A stretch of DNA of 59,140 nucleotides, from positions 1-59,140 of the forward strand of contig JANYDH010000068.1 of assembly GCA_025359865.1 (NCBI GenBank). The letters run 5' to 3'. Positions 50,520-59,140 of the stretch are shown in pieces; within the stretch, counting starts at the first letter, position 1, and every line of letters starts with the position of its first letter. Source of the stretch: Actinomycetes bacterium. Lineage in GTDB: Bacteria; Actinomycetota; Acidimicrobiia; Acidimicrobiales; Ilumatobacteraceae. Under the pieces are notes generated by a model. The model searched no databases and had not been told where the DNA came from. It saw nothing but the letters and a program-made list of their open reading frames with translations. The position numbers were made by a program, and so were the translations under genes.

Positions 50520-51353
50520 TCAACCGCCAAGCGCCATCAGCGCCACACCAACCGCCGTAGCGCCAACACCGATGGCCTGCCACCACCGCATCCGTTCGCG
50601 GTTGAAGACCACCGACAGAATCACCGCGACCGTGGCGAACTGCGATGCCGCCACCGACACCGGCCCGGACGAGCCTCGCTGGAAGCCGAGTTGCAACGCT
50701 CCCATCGCTACTGTCGCGAAAACGGCCGCTGCCACGACCGCGCGACGACCGGAGCGCTCGGTCGCGAAGAATGGCGCCGACCCGGTGAAGTGGAGCACGA
50801 GCAACAGCACCAGACCGGTGATGCGCTGCATGACGATCGGAACCAGCCCTGATGCCGCGGAGGCTGCTCCGAGCAGCGTGAACGCAACGCCGAACGCAAC
50901 GCCGGACGCCACGCCGAGCACGATGCCGATCGACGCGCTGCCGTGTCCGCCCGGCTGCCAGGAGGTGAGCACCAACGCCCCCAGCCCGACAGCGATCCCC
51001 ACCGCGGCAACGGGCCCGGGCCGAACTCCCCGAACAGCGTCGTACAACACTGGAACGAGACCGAGCAACACCGATGACATCGGCGCGACGATCCCCATGC
51101 GCGCGACGGAGTATCCCCGGTAGAGCATCAGGAGTCCGGAGATCATCGTGAGGCCCGCAAGCCCACCGATCACGACGTCGCGCAGTATCCACGCCGATGG
51201 GGTGAGTAGGAGCAGCAGCGGCGACAGCGCAGTCGACACGATGATCGCCGACCGTGTCACTGTGACCGACGGAGTCGTGCGGGCTGCACGAGCGGCCCAG
51301 AAGTCGGAGGATCCGAGCAGGATTGCTGCGGCGATTCCGAGGAGAACCGCCAC
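50520..51353 (-). CDS. EamA/DMT superfamily transporter
   Basis: A 277-residue integral membrane protein with about ten hydrophobic segments in two five-helix halves, the EamA arrangement. The first half ends near TSWQPGGHGSASI and the second contains GPVSVAASQFATVAVILSVVFNRERMRWWQAIGVGATAVGVALMAL, the typical EamA C-terminal stretch with the basic-residue turn. The transported metabolite (often an amino acid or sugar) cannot be told. It starts 10 bp after the VWA gene stop on the minus strand, suggesting co-transcription. Confidence 0.85.
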   Translation of the reverse strand: MAVLLGIAAAILLGSSDFWAARAARTTPSVTVTRSAIIVSTALSPLLLLLTPSAWILRDVVIGGLAGLTMISGLLMLYRGYSVARMGIVAPMSSVLLGLVPVLYDAVRGVRPGPVAAVGIAVGLGALVLTSWQPGGHGSASIGIVLGVASGVAFGVAFTLLGAASAASGLVPIVMQRITGLVLLLVLHFTGSAPFFATERSGRRAVVAAAVFATVAMGALQLGFQRGSSGPVSVAASQFATVAVILSVVFNRERMRWWQAIGVGATAVGVALMALGG

Positions 51354-51363
51354 GTGCGAGATG

Positions 51364-52806
51364 CTACTGACCGGGTGGGTTGGTCACCGGTACCGTGGTG
51401 GTGGTCGGGGCTTCGAATACGTCGCCAGTGAGCGTGGCGAGTTCTTCGCCGACGAGCCTCACGATGAGATCGTCCAGGCTGAGCGCTTCGTAATCGGTCG
51501 ACGAGATGTCAGAGTTCGCTCCGACGGCTGCCCCTGCGGCACCGTAGGCGAGGAACACGAACCGGCCCCCTGTGCCCATGGCGATCTCGCGGAACGCGTG
51601 CTCGGCCGGATCATCGGTCTGCGATGCGGCGATGACGTTGACCGTGACGCCGCGGCTCGCAGCCTCGCGAATGGACGCCGTGTACGGCTGTTGCAGTTGC
51701 CGTCCTACCTGTGGTGCTGCATCGCCGACGAGGAAGATCATCTGCACCGTCGAGGCTGGATCACGCCACGACGGGTCGCTGAGCGCAGCGGCAAACGCCT
51801 CGTCAACGGCCTCCGGTGTATCGCCCCCGCCGTCGGCAGCGACGTCGTCGAGCGCCGATTGGAAGGAGGCGATGTTGTTCGTGAAGTCGAAGGTGGACGT
51901 GACGAACGTGTCGCCTTCGTCGCGGAACAGCGTCATCCCGAAGCGGATGTCGGGTTGTTGCGGTAGTACACCGAGACGGGCCGACACGTCGGCGATGGTG
52001 GCCTTCAGCTGCGCGATCTCGTCACCCATCGAGCCGGTCACATCGAGCAGGAACAACACATCGACGGGCATCCCCGCCGCCGCTCCCCCGTTCGTGGACA
52101 ACGTCATGGTGACCGGGGTTCCGGGTACGGCATCTGCGTGTGCATCGCCTGCGGAGACTTGGTAGCCAGCTTGCGGGGCACCGTACTCGGCGGGCAGAAA
52201 GATCGCCTGTCCATCTGCTGAGGTGCGCAGCTGCGCCACCGGCTGGTCAGCAGCGCTGAGGGTCACTGCGGTTCCCGCCACTGGTAGACCATTGGCGCCG
52301 GTGGCCGTGATCACGATTCGCCCTGATGGGTCGAATGGTCGACTGGGTTGGCCCAAGGTCTCGTAGCGGGCTAGATAGTCGAGGAAACCTGCAAAGTCTG
52401 CGTTGTCGTCCACGCTGCCCGCTTGCAATGACGAGTTGTCTCCGGGAGTTCCGCTCGTCGAGTCCGACAGCACAACATCACCAATGGGTGCCTCCAGCGG
52501 GCTGGGTACGACTCCACCGTCCGACTCCGGTCCGACGCCCGGCGCAGCTCCCAACATCGGCCCGCCTCCCGATGCCGACGCTGCCCAGTCGGGCTCGCCG
52601 TGCACCCACCCGCCGCCGACGCTCGACGACACCGAGGTCGTGGTGCTGGTGCTGGTGCCGGAAACCGTAGAGCCTGTCGGGCTCACCGTCGCGGGTGGGC
52701 CACTGGTGACGGAGGAGGAACTTCCGCCGCCCGAGCCGCACGATGCGAATGCGGCGGTCATCGCGATCACAACGAAGGTCGGCAGAGTTGAACGACGGTG
52801 GCGCAT
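51364..52806 (-). CDS. VWA-domain lipoprotein with Ser/Thr-rich linker
   Basis: A 480-residue exported protein. The signal MRHRRSTLPTFVVIAMTAAFASC has a lipobox-like FASC at 20-23, so it is probably lipidated. Residues about 24-150 are a Ser/Thr/Gly/Pro linker. About 155-245 is a β-sandwich-like segment (VITATGANGLPVAGTAVTLSA). The von Willebrand A domain (about 248-430) has MIDAS motif DVLFLLDVTGSMGDEI, the threonine segment DGGGDTPEAVDEAF and the acidic loop in FLVGDAAPQ. Metal-dependent protein binding at the cell surface is the family role. The tail TTTTVPVTNPPGQ is disordered. Confidence 0.87.
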   Translation of the reverse strand: MRHRRSTLPTFVVIAMTAAFASCGSGGGSSSSVTSGPPATVSPTGSTVSGTSTSTTTSVSSSVGGGWVHGEPDWAASASGGGPMLGAAPGVGPESDGGVVPSPLEAPIGDVVLSDSTSGTPGDNSSLQAGSVDDNADFAGFLDYLARYETLGQPSRPFDPSGRIVITATGANGLPVAGTAVTLSAADQPVAQLRTSADGQAIFLPAEYGAPQAGYQVSAGDAHADAVPGTPVTMTLSTNGGAAAGMPVDVLFLLDVTGSMGDEIAQLKATIADVSARLGVLPQQPDIRFGMTLFRDEGDTFVTSTFDFTNNIASFQSALDDVAADGGGDTPEAVDEAFAAALSDPSWRDPASTVQMIFLVGDAAPQVGRQLQQPYTASIREAASRGVTVNVIAASQTDDPAEHAFREIAMGTGGRFVFLAYGAAGAAVGANSDISSTDYEALSLDDLIVRLVGEELATLTGDVFEAPTTTTVPVTNPPGQ

Positions 52807-52861
52807 GCCTGTTCGACGTTTCGTGCAGACCGCTCAGTTCCCGTCGCTGTAGGTTTCCTTG

Positions 52862-54109
52862 ATGGCGCTTTCCGTAACCGGTGTTCCCCGAGAGCAACTC
52901 CTTCAGCAACTCGAGGTGATGAAGGCCCACGATGTGGATTGGCGCAACGGCCGGGCATTCACCCTTGCGTACAACGCAGGCGCCGACGTGCTTGCCGTCG
53001 CCGAAGACGCGTACCGGGCATTCGGTACGGAGAACGCTCTCAACACCGATGCCTTTCCCAGTTTGCGCCACATTCAGGCCGACGTGGTCGGCTTCGTCGG
53101 TGAGTGGTTGCAGGCAGGTCCAGAGGCCGCCGGGTTCATGACCACGGGAGGTACCGAGAGCATCCTGATGGCCGTCAAAGCGGCGCGCGAACGCGGTCGC
53201 AACGAGCGCGGCATCAGCGCGCCCAACGTCGTGCTGCCGACCAGCGCCCACGCAGCGTTCGAGAAGGGTTGTTACTACTTCGGTCTCGAGAGTCGCCGGG
53301 TGCCGGTGCGGGCCGATTGGCGTGCCGATCCCGACGCGATGGCTGATGCGATCGATGATCAGACGGTGCTCGTGGTCGGCTCTGCCCCGCAGTACCCACA
53401 GGGTGTGATCGACCCCATCGCGTCGATTGCTGCGCTGGCCGCAGAACGTGACATCAACTGCCATGTCGACGCCTGCATGGGCGGGGTCACGCTCACCTAC
53501 TTGGCGCGGCTGGGGCACGACATTCCACCCTGGAACTTCACTGTGCCCGGCGTGACGAGCATCTCGATCGACCTCCACAAGTACGGCTACACGGCCAAAG
53601 GCGCCTCGGTGATCATGCATCGCTCGAAGCAACTCCGTGCATACCAGACCTTCGTCACCGACAACTGGCTCGGCGGGTTCTACGGGTCGTCCGGCGTGCT
53701 CGGCACCAAGGGCGGCGGATCGATGGCTGCGGCTTGGGCAGTAATGCAGTACCTGGGCGATGAGGGATACCTCCGGCTCACAGCGGCAGCGCGGCGCGCC
53801 ACTGAGGAACTCGTCGAGGTGATCCGCTCACTTCCCGAACTGCAACTGCGGGCAGAACCGGAGACGACGTTGGTGTCGTTCAGCTCGTCGAATCCAACGA
53901 CGTTCGACGTGTTCGCCTTGGCCGACGCACTTTGGCGCCGCGGCTGGTACCTCGACCGCCAGGGCCCGCCCGCATCGTTGCATTGCACGGTCAATGCCAT
54001 CCACGAGGGTAAAATCGCAGTTTTTGCGGATGATCTGCGCACCTCCATCGCCGAGGTCCACGCCGCAGCGGCGAGTGGTGAGCAAGGCGCCTACGGCACC
54101 GTCGAGTAA
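52862..54109 (+). CDS. Sphingosine-1-phosphate-lyase-like PLP-dependent decarboxylase
   Basis: A 415-residue group-II decarboxylase-fold enzyme. GFMTTGGTESILMAVKAARERGR binds the cofactor phosphate, CHVDACMGGVTLTYL gives the PLP-ring Asp, and K240 in SISIDLHKYGYTAKGASV is the Schiff-base lysine; the HKYGYxxKG block is characteristic of sphingosine-1-phosphate lyases and glutamate-decarboxylase relatives. The N-terminal NGRAFTLAYNAGADV and TENALNTDAFPSL also match S1P lyase. Soluble, with no membrane helix. ATG 52862 (TTG 52859 precedes it). Could act on phosphorylated amino-alcohols or other amines. Confidence 0.82.
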   Translation: MALSVTGVPREQLLQQLEVMKAHDVDWRNGRAFTLAYNAGADVLAVAEDAYRAFGTENALNTDAFPSLRHIQADVVGFVGEWLQAGPEAAGFMTTGGTESILMAVKAARERGRNERGISAPNVVLPTSAHAAFEKGCYYFGLESRRVPVRADWRADPDAMADAIDDQTVLVVGSAPQYPQGVIDPIASIAALAAERDINCHVDACMGGVTLTYLARLGHDIPPWNFTVPGVTSISIDLHKYGYTAKGASVIMHRSKQLRAYQTFVTDNWLGGFYGSSGVLGTKGGGSMAAAWAVMQYLGDEGYLRLTAAARRATEELVEVIRSLPELQLRAEPETTLVSFSSSNPTTFDVFALADALWRRGWYLDRQGPPASLHCTVNAIHEGKIAVFADDLRTSIAEVHAAAASGEQGAYGTVE

Positions 54110-54135
54110 CGGTGATGGCGAGTAACGGTGATGGG
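54104..54135 (+). repeat. 16-bp tandem duplication spanning a stop codon
   Basis: gagtaacggtgatggc (54104-54119) is followed directly by a near-identical copy (54120-54135, last base g). The first copy contains the TAA stop of the S1P-lyase-like gene; the duplicate carries the same TAA just beyond it. Looks like a recent slippage event. Confidence 0.85.
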
Positions 54136-54182
54136 ATACGGCCCACGTCGGATCTAGACACCACGCTGTGCGAGCATGGCGC

Positions 54183-55370
54183 ATGCCTCGTCTGCAGCCG
54201 CACCCGTCCCCGCTCCGCTTCGGCATCTTCTTGCCGCCAATGCACAAGACGGGCATCAACCCGACGCTGGCGCTGCACCGCGACCTTCAACTGATCGAGC
54301 ATCTCGACCGTCTCGGCTATGCCGAGGCGTGGATCGGTGAGCACCATTCTGCAGGCAGCGAGCTGATCGCCAGTCCCGAGGTGTTCATCGCCGCTGCGTC
54401 GCAACGCACCCAGCACATCAAGCTCGGCACGGGTGTGAACTCGCTCCCCTATCACCACCCCTTCATCCTTGCCGACCGGATCGTGATGCTCGACCACCTC
54501 ACCCGCGGTCGGATGATGTTTGGTGCTGGACCCGGGCAGCTCACGAGCGATGCGGCAATGCTCGGGATCGATCCCATGCAGCAGCGTCCGAGGATGGAAC
54601 AGGCTTTCGATGTGATCATGCGCTTGTTCCAGGGCGAGACCGTCACAGAACAAACCGACTGGTTCACCTGCGACGAAGCCGTGCTACAGGTTCGCCCCTA
54701 TAGCGATTTCGATATTGCGGTCGCATCGTCGATGTCGCCGGCCGGGTCGAAGCTCGCCGGACGATACGGCACCGGGCTGTTGTCGATTGCGGCCACAGAG
54801 CCCGCCGCGTTCGAGGTACTCGACTACAACTACCAGGTATGGCAGGACGAGGCACAGCGCAACGGTTTCAGCGCGCCTCGCGAGCAGTGGCGGCTGATGG
54901 GGCCGATGCACATCGCCGAAACCGTCGAGCAGGCGAAGGCCAACTGTCGGTATGGACTCCAATGGGTGTTCGAGTACCTGAGCCACATCATCCCGATGGG
55001 TGACCCGTCGGCGCCGCCGCCCCCGTCGGACTACGACGAATTCATCGACTTCGCCAACGAGTCGGGGCGGATGGTGATCGGTACGCCGGAGATGGCGATC
55101 GAACAGATCGAGCGGCTGGTCGACAAGACCGGAGGGTTCGGCGCATATCTGTTCCTTGGGGCCGACCTCGCCGACTTCCCCGCAACCTTGCGCAGCTACG
55201 AACTGTTCGCCGAGCAAGTGATGCCGCACTTCACCGGACAGCTCGGCCCGGTTCAGACCAGCTACGACCGGATCGTCGGCGCCGGCTCACGGTGGGTCGA
55301 CGCCACCTTGGGCGCACAGCTCACTGCGATCGCCGCCTACGAGGACGAAAAAGCCGCCCGCCCGAGCTGA
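54183..55370 (+). CDS. LLM-class flavin-dependent oxidoreductase
   Basis: A 395-residue bacterial luciferase-like monooxygenase-fold protein. LRFGIFLPPMHKTGINPTLAL opens the barrel; DRLGYAEAWIGEHHSAGSELIASPEVFIAAASQRT is the FMN/substrate region; KLGTGVNSLPYHHPFILADRIVMLDHLTRGRMMFGAGPGQLTSDAAMLG is the strongest family block. ARSS-like segments at about 175-190 (SSMSPAGSKLAGRYG) also fit. It uses FMN or F420; substrate unknown. ATG 54183 is placed before the barrel; GTG 54168 is in frame. It ends about 34 bp before the glycine riboswitch. Confidence 0.87.
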   Translation: MPRLQPHPSPLRFGIFLPPMHKTGINPTLALHRDLQLIEHLDRLGYAEAWIGEHHSAGSELIASPEVFIAAASQRTQHIKLGTGVNSLPYHHPFILADRIVMLDHLTRGRMMFGAGPGQLTSDAAMLGIDPMQQRPRMEQAFDVIMRLFQGETVTEQTDWFTCDEAVLQVRPYSDFDIAVASSMSPAGSKLAGRYGTGLLSIAATEPAAFEVLDYNYQVWQDEAQRNGFSAPREQWRLMGPMHIAETVEQAKANCRYGLQWVFEYLSHIIPMGDPSAPPPPSDYDEFIDFANESGRMVIGTPEMAIEQIERLVDKTGGFGAYLFLGADLADFPATLRSYELFAEQVMPHFTGQLGPVQTSYDRIVGAGSRWVDATLGAQLTAIAAYEDEKAARPS

Positions 55371-55403
55371 CGTCGGTTAGCCTTTCGGTACGCCGCACAC
55401 CCC

Positions 55404-55580
55404 GCGCGGGAGAGTGCCCACGCTGCCAGCGTGGGCACGCCGAAGGAGCAACCTCCCCGGAATCTCTCAGGCCAACGGACCGTTCGGGCAGGCGTCGCTG
55501 GAAAGTAGGAGGGCAACCTCCTCGCCGACGGGGAAACGGCCGCATCTTGCGGCCGGAAGCTCTCAGGCATCCATGACAGC
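55404..55580 (+). promoter_or_regulatory. Tandem glycine riboswitch upstream of gcvP
   Basis: Aptamer 1 (about 55404-55485) shows gcgggagag, a long hairpin stem (gcccacgctg/cagcgtgggc), then cgccgaaggagcaa and aatctctcaggccaacggacc. Aptamer 2 (about 55497-55580) shows gctggaaag, a short stem (aggagg.../cctcct), cgccgacggggaaac, a ggccgc/gcggcc hairpin, then gaagctctcaggcatc and gacagc. These are the known glycine-binding core blocks in the right order, twice, with a linker of about 12 bases. Cooperative glycine sensing in cis to gcvP, typically an on-switch, is the known role of such tandem riboswitches. Confidence 0.95.
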
Positions 55581-55619
55581 GGGGGAAGTACACCTGGTTC
55601 ACCGACCCCGGAGGCTTCC

Positions 55620-58520
55620 ATGCCCGAACAGACTTCCCATGCCCGTCCCACCCTGTCGGAACTGGTCGGCGCAGACGACTTCATCGGCCGACACATCGGA
55701 ACCACAGCCGACGACCAGCAGTTGATGCTCGCGCTCATCGGCGTCGACTCGGTCGAGGCATTGTTGAACGAAACCGTCCCCGACTCGATCCTGATGCGCG
55801 ACGGCCTCGCACTCCCCGGTGCCCGCACAGCCGACGATGTGCTCACCGAACTACGCTCGATCGCACAGCAGAACCTGCCACGAACGAGCCTGATCGGCAC
55901 TGGCTACTACGGCACGATCACACCGCCCGTCGTGCAGCGCAACGTACTCGAGAACCCGGCGTGGTACACCGCGTACACGCCGTATCAGCCCGAGATCAGC
56001 CAGGGCAGGCTCGAAGCATTGCTCAACTTTCAGACAATGATCGCCGACCTCACCGGGTTTGGTATCGCCAATGCATCGCTACTCGACGAGGCCACCGCTG
56101 CAGCGGAAGCGATGACCATGGCGCGACGGTTGTCGAAGAACCCAAGCGACCGGTTCGTCGTCCACCGCGACACGCACCCGCAAACCATCGCGGTGCTTCG
56201 CACACGCGCCGAGCCGGTCGGGATCGAGCTGGTAGTGGGCGACACCGATTCCATGGCCGAGCCGTGTTTCGGCGCATTGTTCAGCCTTCCGACTTCCAGC
56301 GGCGCAGTGGCCGATTGGTCGGGCGCGATCGAACACGTAAAGAGCCAGGGTGGAGTGACGGTGATTGCGACCGACTTGTTGGCATGCGTGCTCATGCCGT
56401 CGCCAGCCTTTTTGGGCGCAGATATTGCCATCGGTTCCGCCCAGCGGTTCGGCGTACCGATGGGCTTCGGTGGCCCACATGCTGGCTTCATCGCTGCCGA
56501 TGAAACGGCCGCTCGCGCGTTGCCCGGCAGGCTCATCGGTGTCAGCACCGATACTGTCGGGCGTCCAGCGCTACGGCTGGCGTTGCAGACCAGAGAGCAA
56601 CACATCCGACGCGAGAAAGCCACCTCCAACATCTGTACTGCTCAGGTGCTGCTGGCCAACATGGCCGGGTTCTATGCCAGCTGGCATGGCCCGGACGGTT
56701 TACGCCGGATTGCCGACCGGGTCCATCGGCTCACGTCGATCGTCGCCGATGCCGTGCGTCGCGGAGGCGGCGAACTCGTCAACGGTTCGTGGTTCGACAC
56801 GTTGCAGGTTCGTGTCACCGACGCCGCTGCCGTTCACGACCGTGCCCGTTCAGCCGGCTACGACCTCAGGCCGGTCAATGCCACAACGGTCGGTCTGAGC
56901 CTCGACGAAACGTCGAGCCTGCAAACCGTGCACGACCTGCTCGGGATTCTCGGCCTCAGCGACGTTCAACCCGACACCGAAGCGGCTGACGGCCTACCGT
57001 CACGACGTACCGACGACATCTTGGCTCAGGCGGTGTTCCGTCGGTATCACAGCGAGCACGAAATGTTGCGCTATCTACGACGTCTCGCCGACAAAGACCT
57101 GGCGCTCGACCGCACCATGATCCCACTCGGGTCGTGCACGATGAAGCTCAATGCGACTGTCGAGATGATTCCCATCACCTGGCCGGAGTTCGCTCACGTC
57201 CACCCGTTCGCTCCCGACGACGAGACCATCGGCTACCGGTTGATGATCACCCAACTCGAACAGATGCTCATCGCCATCACTGGCTACGACGCCGTCAGTC
57301 TGCAACCCAATGCTGGTAGCCAGGGCGAATTCGCCGGGTTGCTGGCCATCCGGGCATATCACCACAGCCGCGGTGACCATCAGCGCACGGTGTGTTTGAT
57401 TCCCTCGAGCGCGCACGGAACGAATGCCGCCAGCGCTGTGATGGCCGGGTTCGACGTGGAAGTCGTGGCTTGCGACAGCCAGGGCAACGTCGACATCACT
57501 GCCCTCGAAGCCAAGCTCGCCAGCGCCGGCGCACGGCTTGGGGCCGTGATGGTCACGTACCCGTCGACCCATGGCGTGTTTGAGGAAGCGATCACCGAGA
57601 TCTGTCGGTTGGTGCATCACGGAGGCGGCCAGGTGTATGTCGATGGGGCAAACCTCAACGCGCTGGTCGGCGTTGCTCAGCCTGGATCGTTCGGCGCCGA
57701 CGTGAGCCACCTCAACCTCCACAAGACGTTTTGTATCCCCCACGGCGGCGGCGGTCCCGGTGTGGGCCCGGTTGCGGTGAAGGCTCATCTCGCTCCATTC
57801 CTGCCGGGGCATCCGTTGGCAGCCGAACGGGCCGGAGCAACAGGTTCGACCGTCGGACTCATCGGATCATCCGTCGGCCCTGTGTCAGCCGCACCATACG
57901 GATCTGCCGGTATTCTCCCGATCTCCTGGGTGTACATCGCGCTCATGGGTACACAAGGACTCCGGGCCGCAACAGCCGCTGCGATCTTGAGCGCCAACTA
58001 CATCGCCGCCCGCCTTGGCGATTCCTTTCCTGTGCTGTACACCAATCATCTCGGTCGGGTCGCACATGAGTGCATTGTCGATCTGCGACCAATCACCAAA
58101 GCCACGGGTGTCACGGTCGACGACGTGGCCAAACGTCTCATCGACTACGGCTTCCACGCCCCGACGATGAGCTTTCCGGTGGCTGGCACGTTCATGATCG
58201 AGCCCACTGAAAGCGAGACACTGCACGAGATCGAGCGTTTCTGCGATGCACTGCTCGCCATTCGCGCGGAGATCGATCATGTCGAGAACGGGACGTGGCC
58301 ACTCGACCAGAGTCCGCTACGGATGGCTCCGCACACGGCGGAAGATCTGCTCGGCACGTGGGACCGTCCGTACCCTCGCGAACTCGGTGCCTATCCGGTC
58401 GCTGCACTGCGTGGTTCGAAGTATTTCCCACCGGTCTCGCGGATCGATTCGGCGTACGGAGACCGTCATCTGATCTGTAGTTGTGAACCACTCGAGGCAT
58501 ACGCCAACCACCACGGTTGA
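55620..58520 (+). CDS. gcvP: Glycine dehydrogenase (decarboxylating), P-protein
   Basis: A 966-residue full-length fused P-protein of the glycine cleavage system. It decarboxylates glycine with PLP and passes the aminomethyl group to lipoyl H-protein. [21 protein letters not shown] opens the N-terminal half. [28 protein letters not shown] and [19 protein letters not shown] follow. The C-terminal half has the Schiff-base K702 in [26 protein letters not shown] seven bases upstream supports ATG 55620. It is controlled by the tandem glycine riboswitch directly in front. gcvT and gcvH are not in the window. Confidence 0.97.
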   Translation: MPEQTSHARPTLSELVGADDFIGRHIGTTADDQQLMLALIGVDSVEALLNETVPDSILMRDGLALPGARTADDVLTELRSIAQQNLPRTSLIGTGYYGTITPPVVQRNVLENPAWYTAYTPYQPEISQGRLEALLNFQTMIADLTGFGIANASLLDEATAAAEAMTMARRLSKNPSDRFVVHRDTHPQTIAVLRTRAEPVGIELVVGDTDSMAEPCFGALFSLPTSSGAVADWSGAIEHVKSQGGVTVIATDLLACVLMPSPAFLGADIAIGSAQRFGVPMGFGGPHAGFIAADETAARALPGRLIGVSTDTVGRPALRLALQTREQHIRREKATSNICTAQVLLANMAGFYASWHGPDGLRRIADRVHRLTSIVADAVRRGGGELVNGSWFDTLQVRVTDAAAVHDRARSAGYDLRPVNATTVGLSLDETSSLQTVHDLLGILGLSDVQPDTEAADGLPSRRTDDILAQAVFRRYHSEHEMLRYLRRLADKDLALDRTMIPLGSCTMKLNATVEMIPITWPEFAHVHPFAPDDETIGYRLMITQLEQMLIAITGYDAVSLQPNAGSQGEFAGLLAIRAYHHSRGDHQRTVCLIPSSAHGTNAASAVMAGFDVEVVACDSQGNVDITALEAKLASAGARLGAVMVTYPSTHGVFEEAITEICRLVHHGGGQVYVDGANLNALVGVAQPGSFGADVSHLNLHKTFCIPHGGGGPGVGPVAVKAHLAPFLPGHPLAAERAGATGSTVGLIGSSVGPVSAAPYGSAGILPISWVYIALMGTQGLRAATAAAILSANYIAARLGDSFPVLYTNHLGRVAHECIVDLRPITKATGVTVDDVAKRLIDYGFHAPTMSFPVAGTFMIEPTESETLHEIERFCDALLAIRAEIDHVENGTWPLDQSPLRMAPHTAEDLLGTWDRPYPRELGAYPVAALRGSKYFPPVSRIDSAYGDRHLICSCEPLEAYANHHG

Positions 58521-58541
58521 ACTTGACTACGGTGAGCATGC

Positions 58542-59123
58542 ATGTCAGACAGTTCGCTCGGCCTCAGTGATCTCTTTTCGTTGTTCGGTGGCTCCAACCC
58601 GCTCGGCGGGATCAGCAAATCGATCGCCCAGTTCCAAAAGGGGGTAAGCGACTTCCTTCAGGCGGTTCAGAACTTCAACGACGCGATGGCACAACTCAAC
58701 GGCATCGCAGCTCGGGTCAACACGCTCCTCGATGACATCGAGCCCCCGGTTAGGGCGCTGATGCCACAGGTAACTCGTACCTTGAAGGCGGCCGACAAAC
58801 TGGTCGAGCAGATGAATGCACCGATCGAGCGGGTCGCGCCTGGCCTCACCCGGCTGGCCGAGACCTTGTCGTCACCGATGCTCACCAGCATTCCCAAAGA
58901 TCTCGGTGAGTTCATGAACATCATCAGCGATCTCACGCGGCGGTTGCAGCCGCTCGGTCAGTTGGCTGAGACCACATCGGGCCTGTTCGGTCTGCGTCCA
59001 CTCGCTGCGCTTCGATCCGGTGGCGGACGTCCAGACCACGTACCGCCGCCCCCCGCACCGCCTGCGAAGAAGACACCGGCCAAGAAGACACCAGCGAAGA
59101 AGACCCCCGCCAAGAAAGCCTGA
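58542..59123 (+). CDS. Helical hypothetical protein with Lys/Ala/Pro repeat tail
   Basis: A 193-residue soluble-looking protein. Residues about 20-150 are predicted long helices (FQKGVSDFLQAVQNFNDAMAQLN, PPVRALMPQVTRTLKAADKLVEQM), phasin- or apolipoprotein-like in character. A Pro-rich segment (about 160-175) is followed by a tail of four KKTPA-type units, basic like histone-H1-like or phasin tails that bind DNA or polyhydroxyalkanoate granules. No family is firmly recognised; the function is open. ATG 58542 is used, 21 bp after gcvP. A family A palindrome begins right after its stop. Confidence 0.7.
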   Translation: MSDSSLGLSDLFSLFGGSNPLGGISKSIAQFQKGVSDFLQAVQNFNDAMAQLNGIAARVNTLLDDIEPPVRALMPQVTRTLKAADKLVEQMNAPIERVAPGLTRLAETLSSPMLTSIPKDLGEFMNIISDLTRRLQPLGQLAETTSGLFGLRPLAALRSGGGRPDHVPPPPAPPAKKTPAKKTPAKKTPAKKA

Positions 59124-59124
59124 A

Positions 59125-59140
59125 TCCAGCTTTGGTCGTG
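59125..59140. repeat. Family A palindrome, left arm, cut by window end
   Basis: tccagctttggtcgtg is identical over 16 bases to 47041-47056, the start of the full 20-bp-stem palindrome. It begins two bases after the stop of the last gene. The right arm lies beyond the window. Confidence 0.75.

Overview
The window is high-GC actinobacterial chromosome. A complete Pup-proteasome system (ARC/Mpa ATPase, Dop, Pup, PrcB, PrcA, PafA), a WhiB regulator, a DUF4193-like acidic protein and frequent GTG starts with 1-4 bp stop/start overlaps all point to Actinobacteria. The mix of housekeeping genes and the secreted protein with 'LDTR' repeats suggest an Acidimicrobiia-like lineage (for example Ilumatobacter relatives); this placement is inference. 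I see no rRNA, tRNA, CRISPR array, prophage or intact insertion sequence.

Layout. 1-679: no supportable gene, but two 49-bp direct repeats. 680-5794: TetR regulator, ADP-forming acyl-CoA ligase, D-Ala-D-Ala carboxypeptidase, Lon-substrate-binding-domain protein. 5864-8654: a tight + strand run of three small proteins (two with clear membrane segments), a ubiquitin-fold sulfur carrier, a TtuA/Ncs6-type tRNA thiolase and TrmI tRNA methyltransferase. 8702-20922: ferredoxin, then the Pup-proteasome locus, split by an amidohydrolase and a ceramidase-like lipoprotein (between ARC and Dop) and by a 5-oxoprolinase set pxpABC (between PrcA and PafA). 20967-28196: DUF3866, signal peptidase I, glycerophosphodiesterase, TatB, TatC, a HelY helicase and a lone YegS-like C-terminal domain. 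28276-32716: M20 amidohydrolase, tandem-domain ThyX, acidic zinc-ribbon protein, an unknown, and a GNAT.

32741-43305 is mostly minus strand: two crotonases, an RG-rich repeat protein, ribokinase, an APH-like kinase, WhiB, threonine aldolase and a TauD-like dioxygenase, interleaved with gamma-carbonic anhydrase, PrmA and GpsA on the plus strand. 43402-59140: RpiR regulator, a large secreted repeat protein, an aminotransferase, two DUF202 proteins, FKBP, a hotdog thioesterase, an EamA transporter, a VWA lipoprotein, an S1P-lyase-like PLP enzyme, an LLM oxidoreductase, a tandem glycine riboswitch with gcvP, and a Lys/Ala-tailed hypothetical protein.

How the genes work together. ARC, PrcBA, Pup, PafA and Dop form one protein-tagging and degradation pathway. 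The ubiquitin-like protein and TtuA form a second, sulfur-transfer system next to it. LepB and TatBC serve protein export. The tandem riboswitch ties GcvP to glycine supply. The most unusual signals are: the two ubiquitin-analogous systems side by side, with a carrier that ends Gly-Gly-Ser; a fused two-domain ThyX in which the two halves have lost different parts of the active-site motif; two families of dispersed intergenic palindromes that recur at gene ends; and a proteasome locus interrupted by unrelated metabolic genes.
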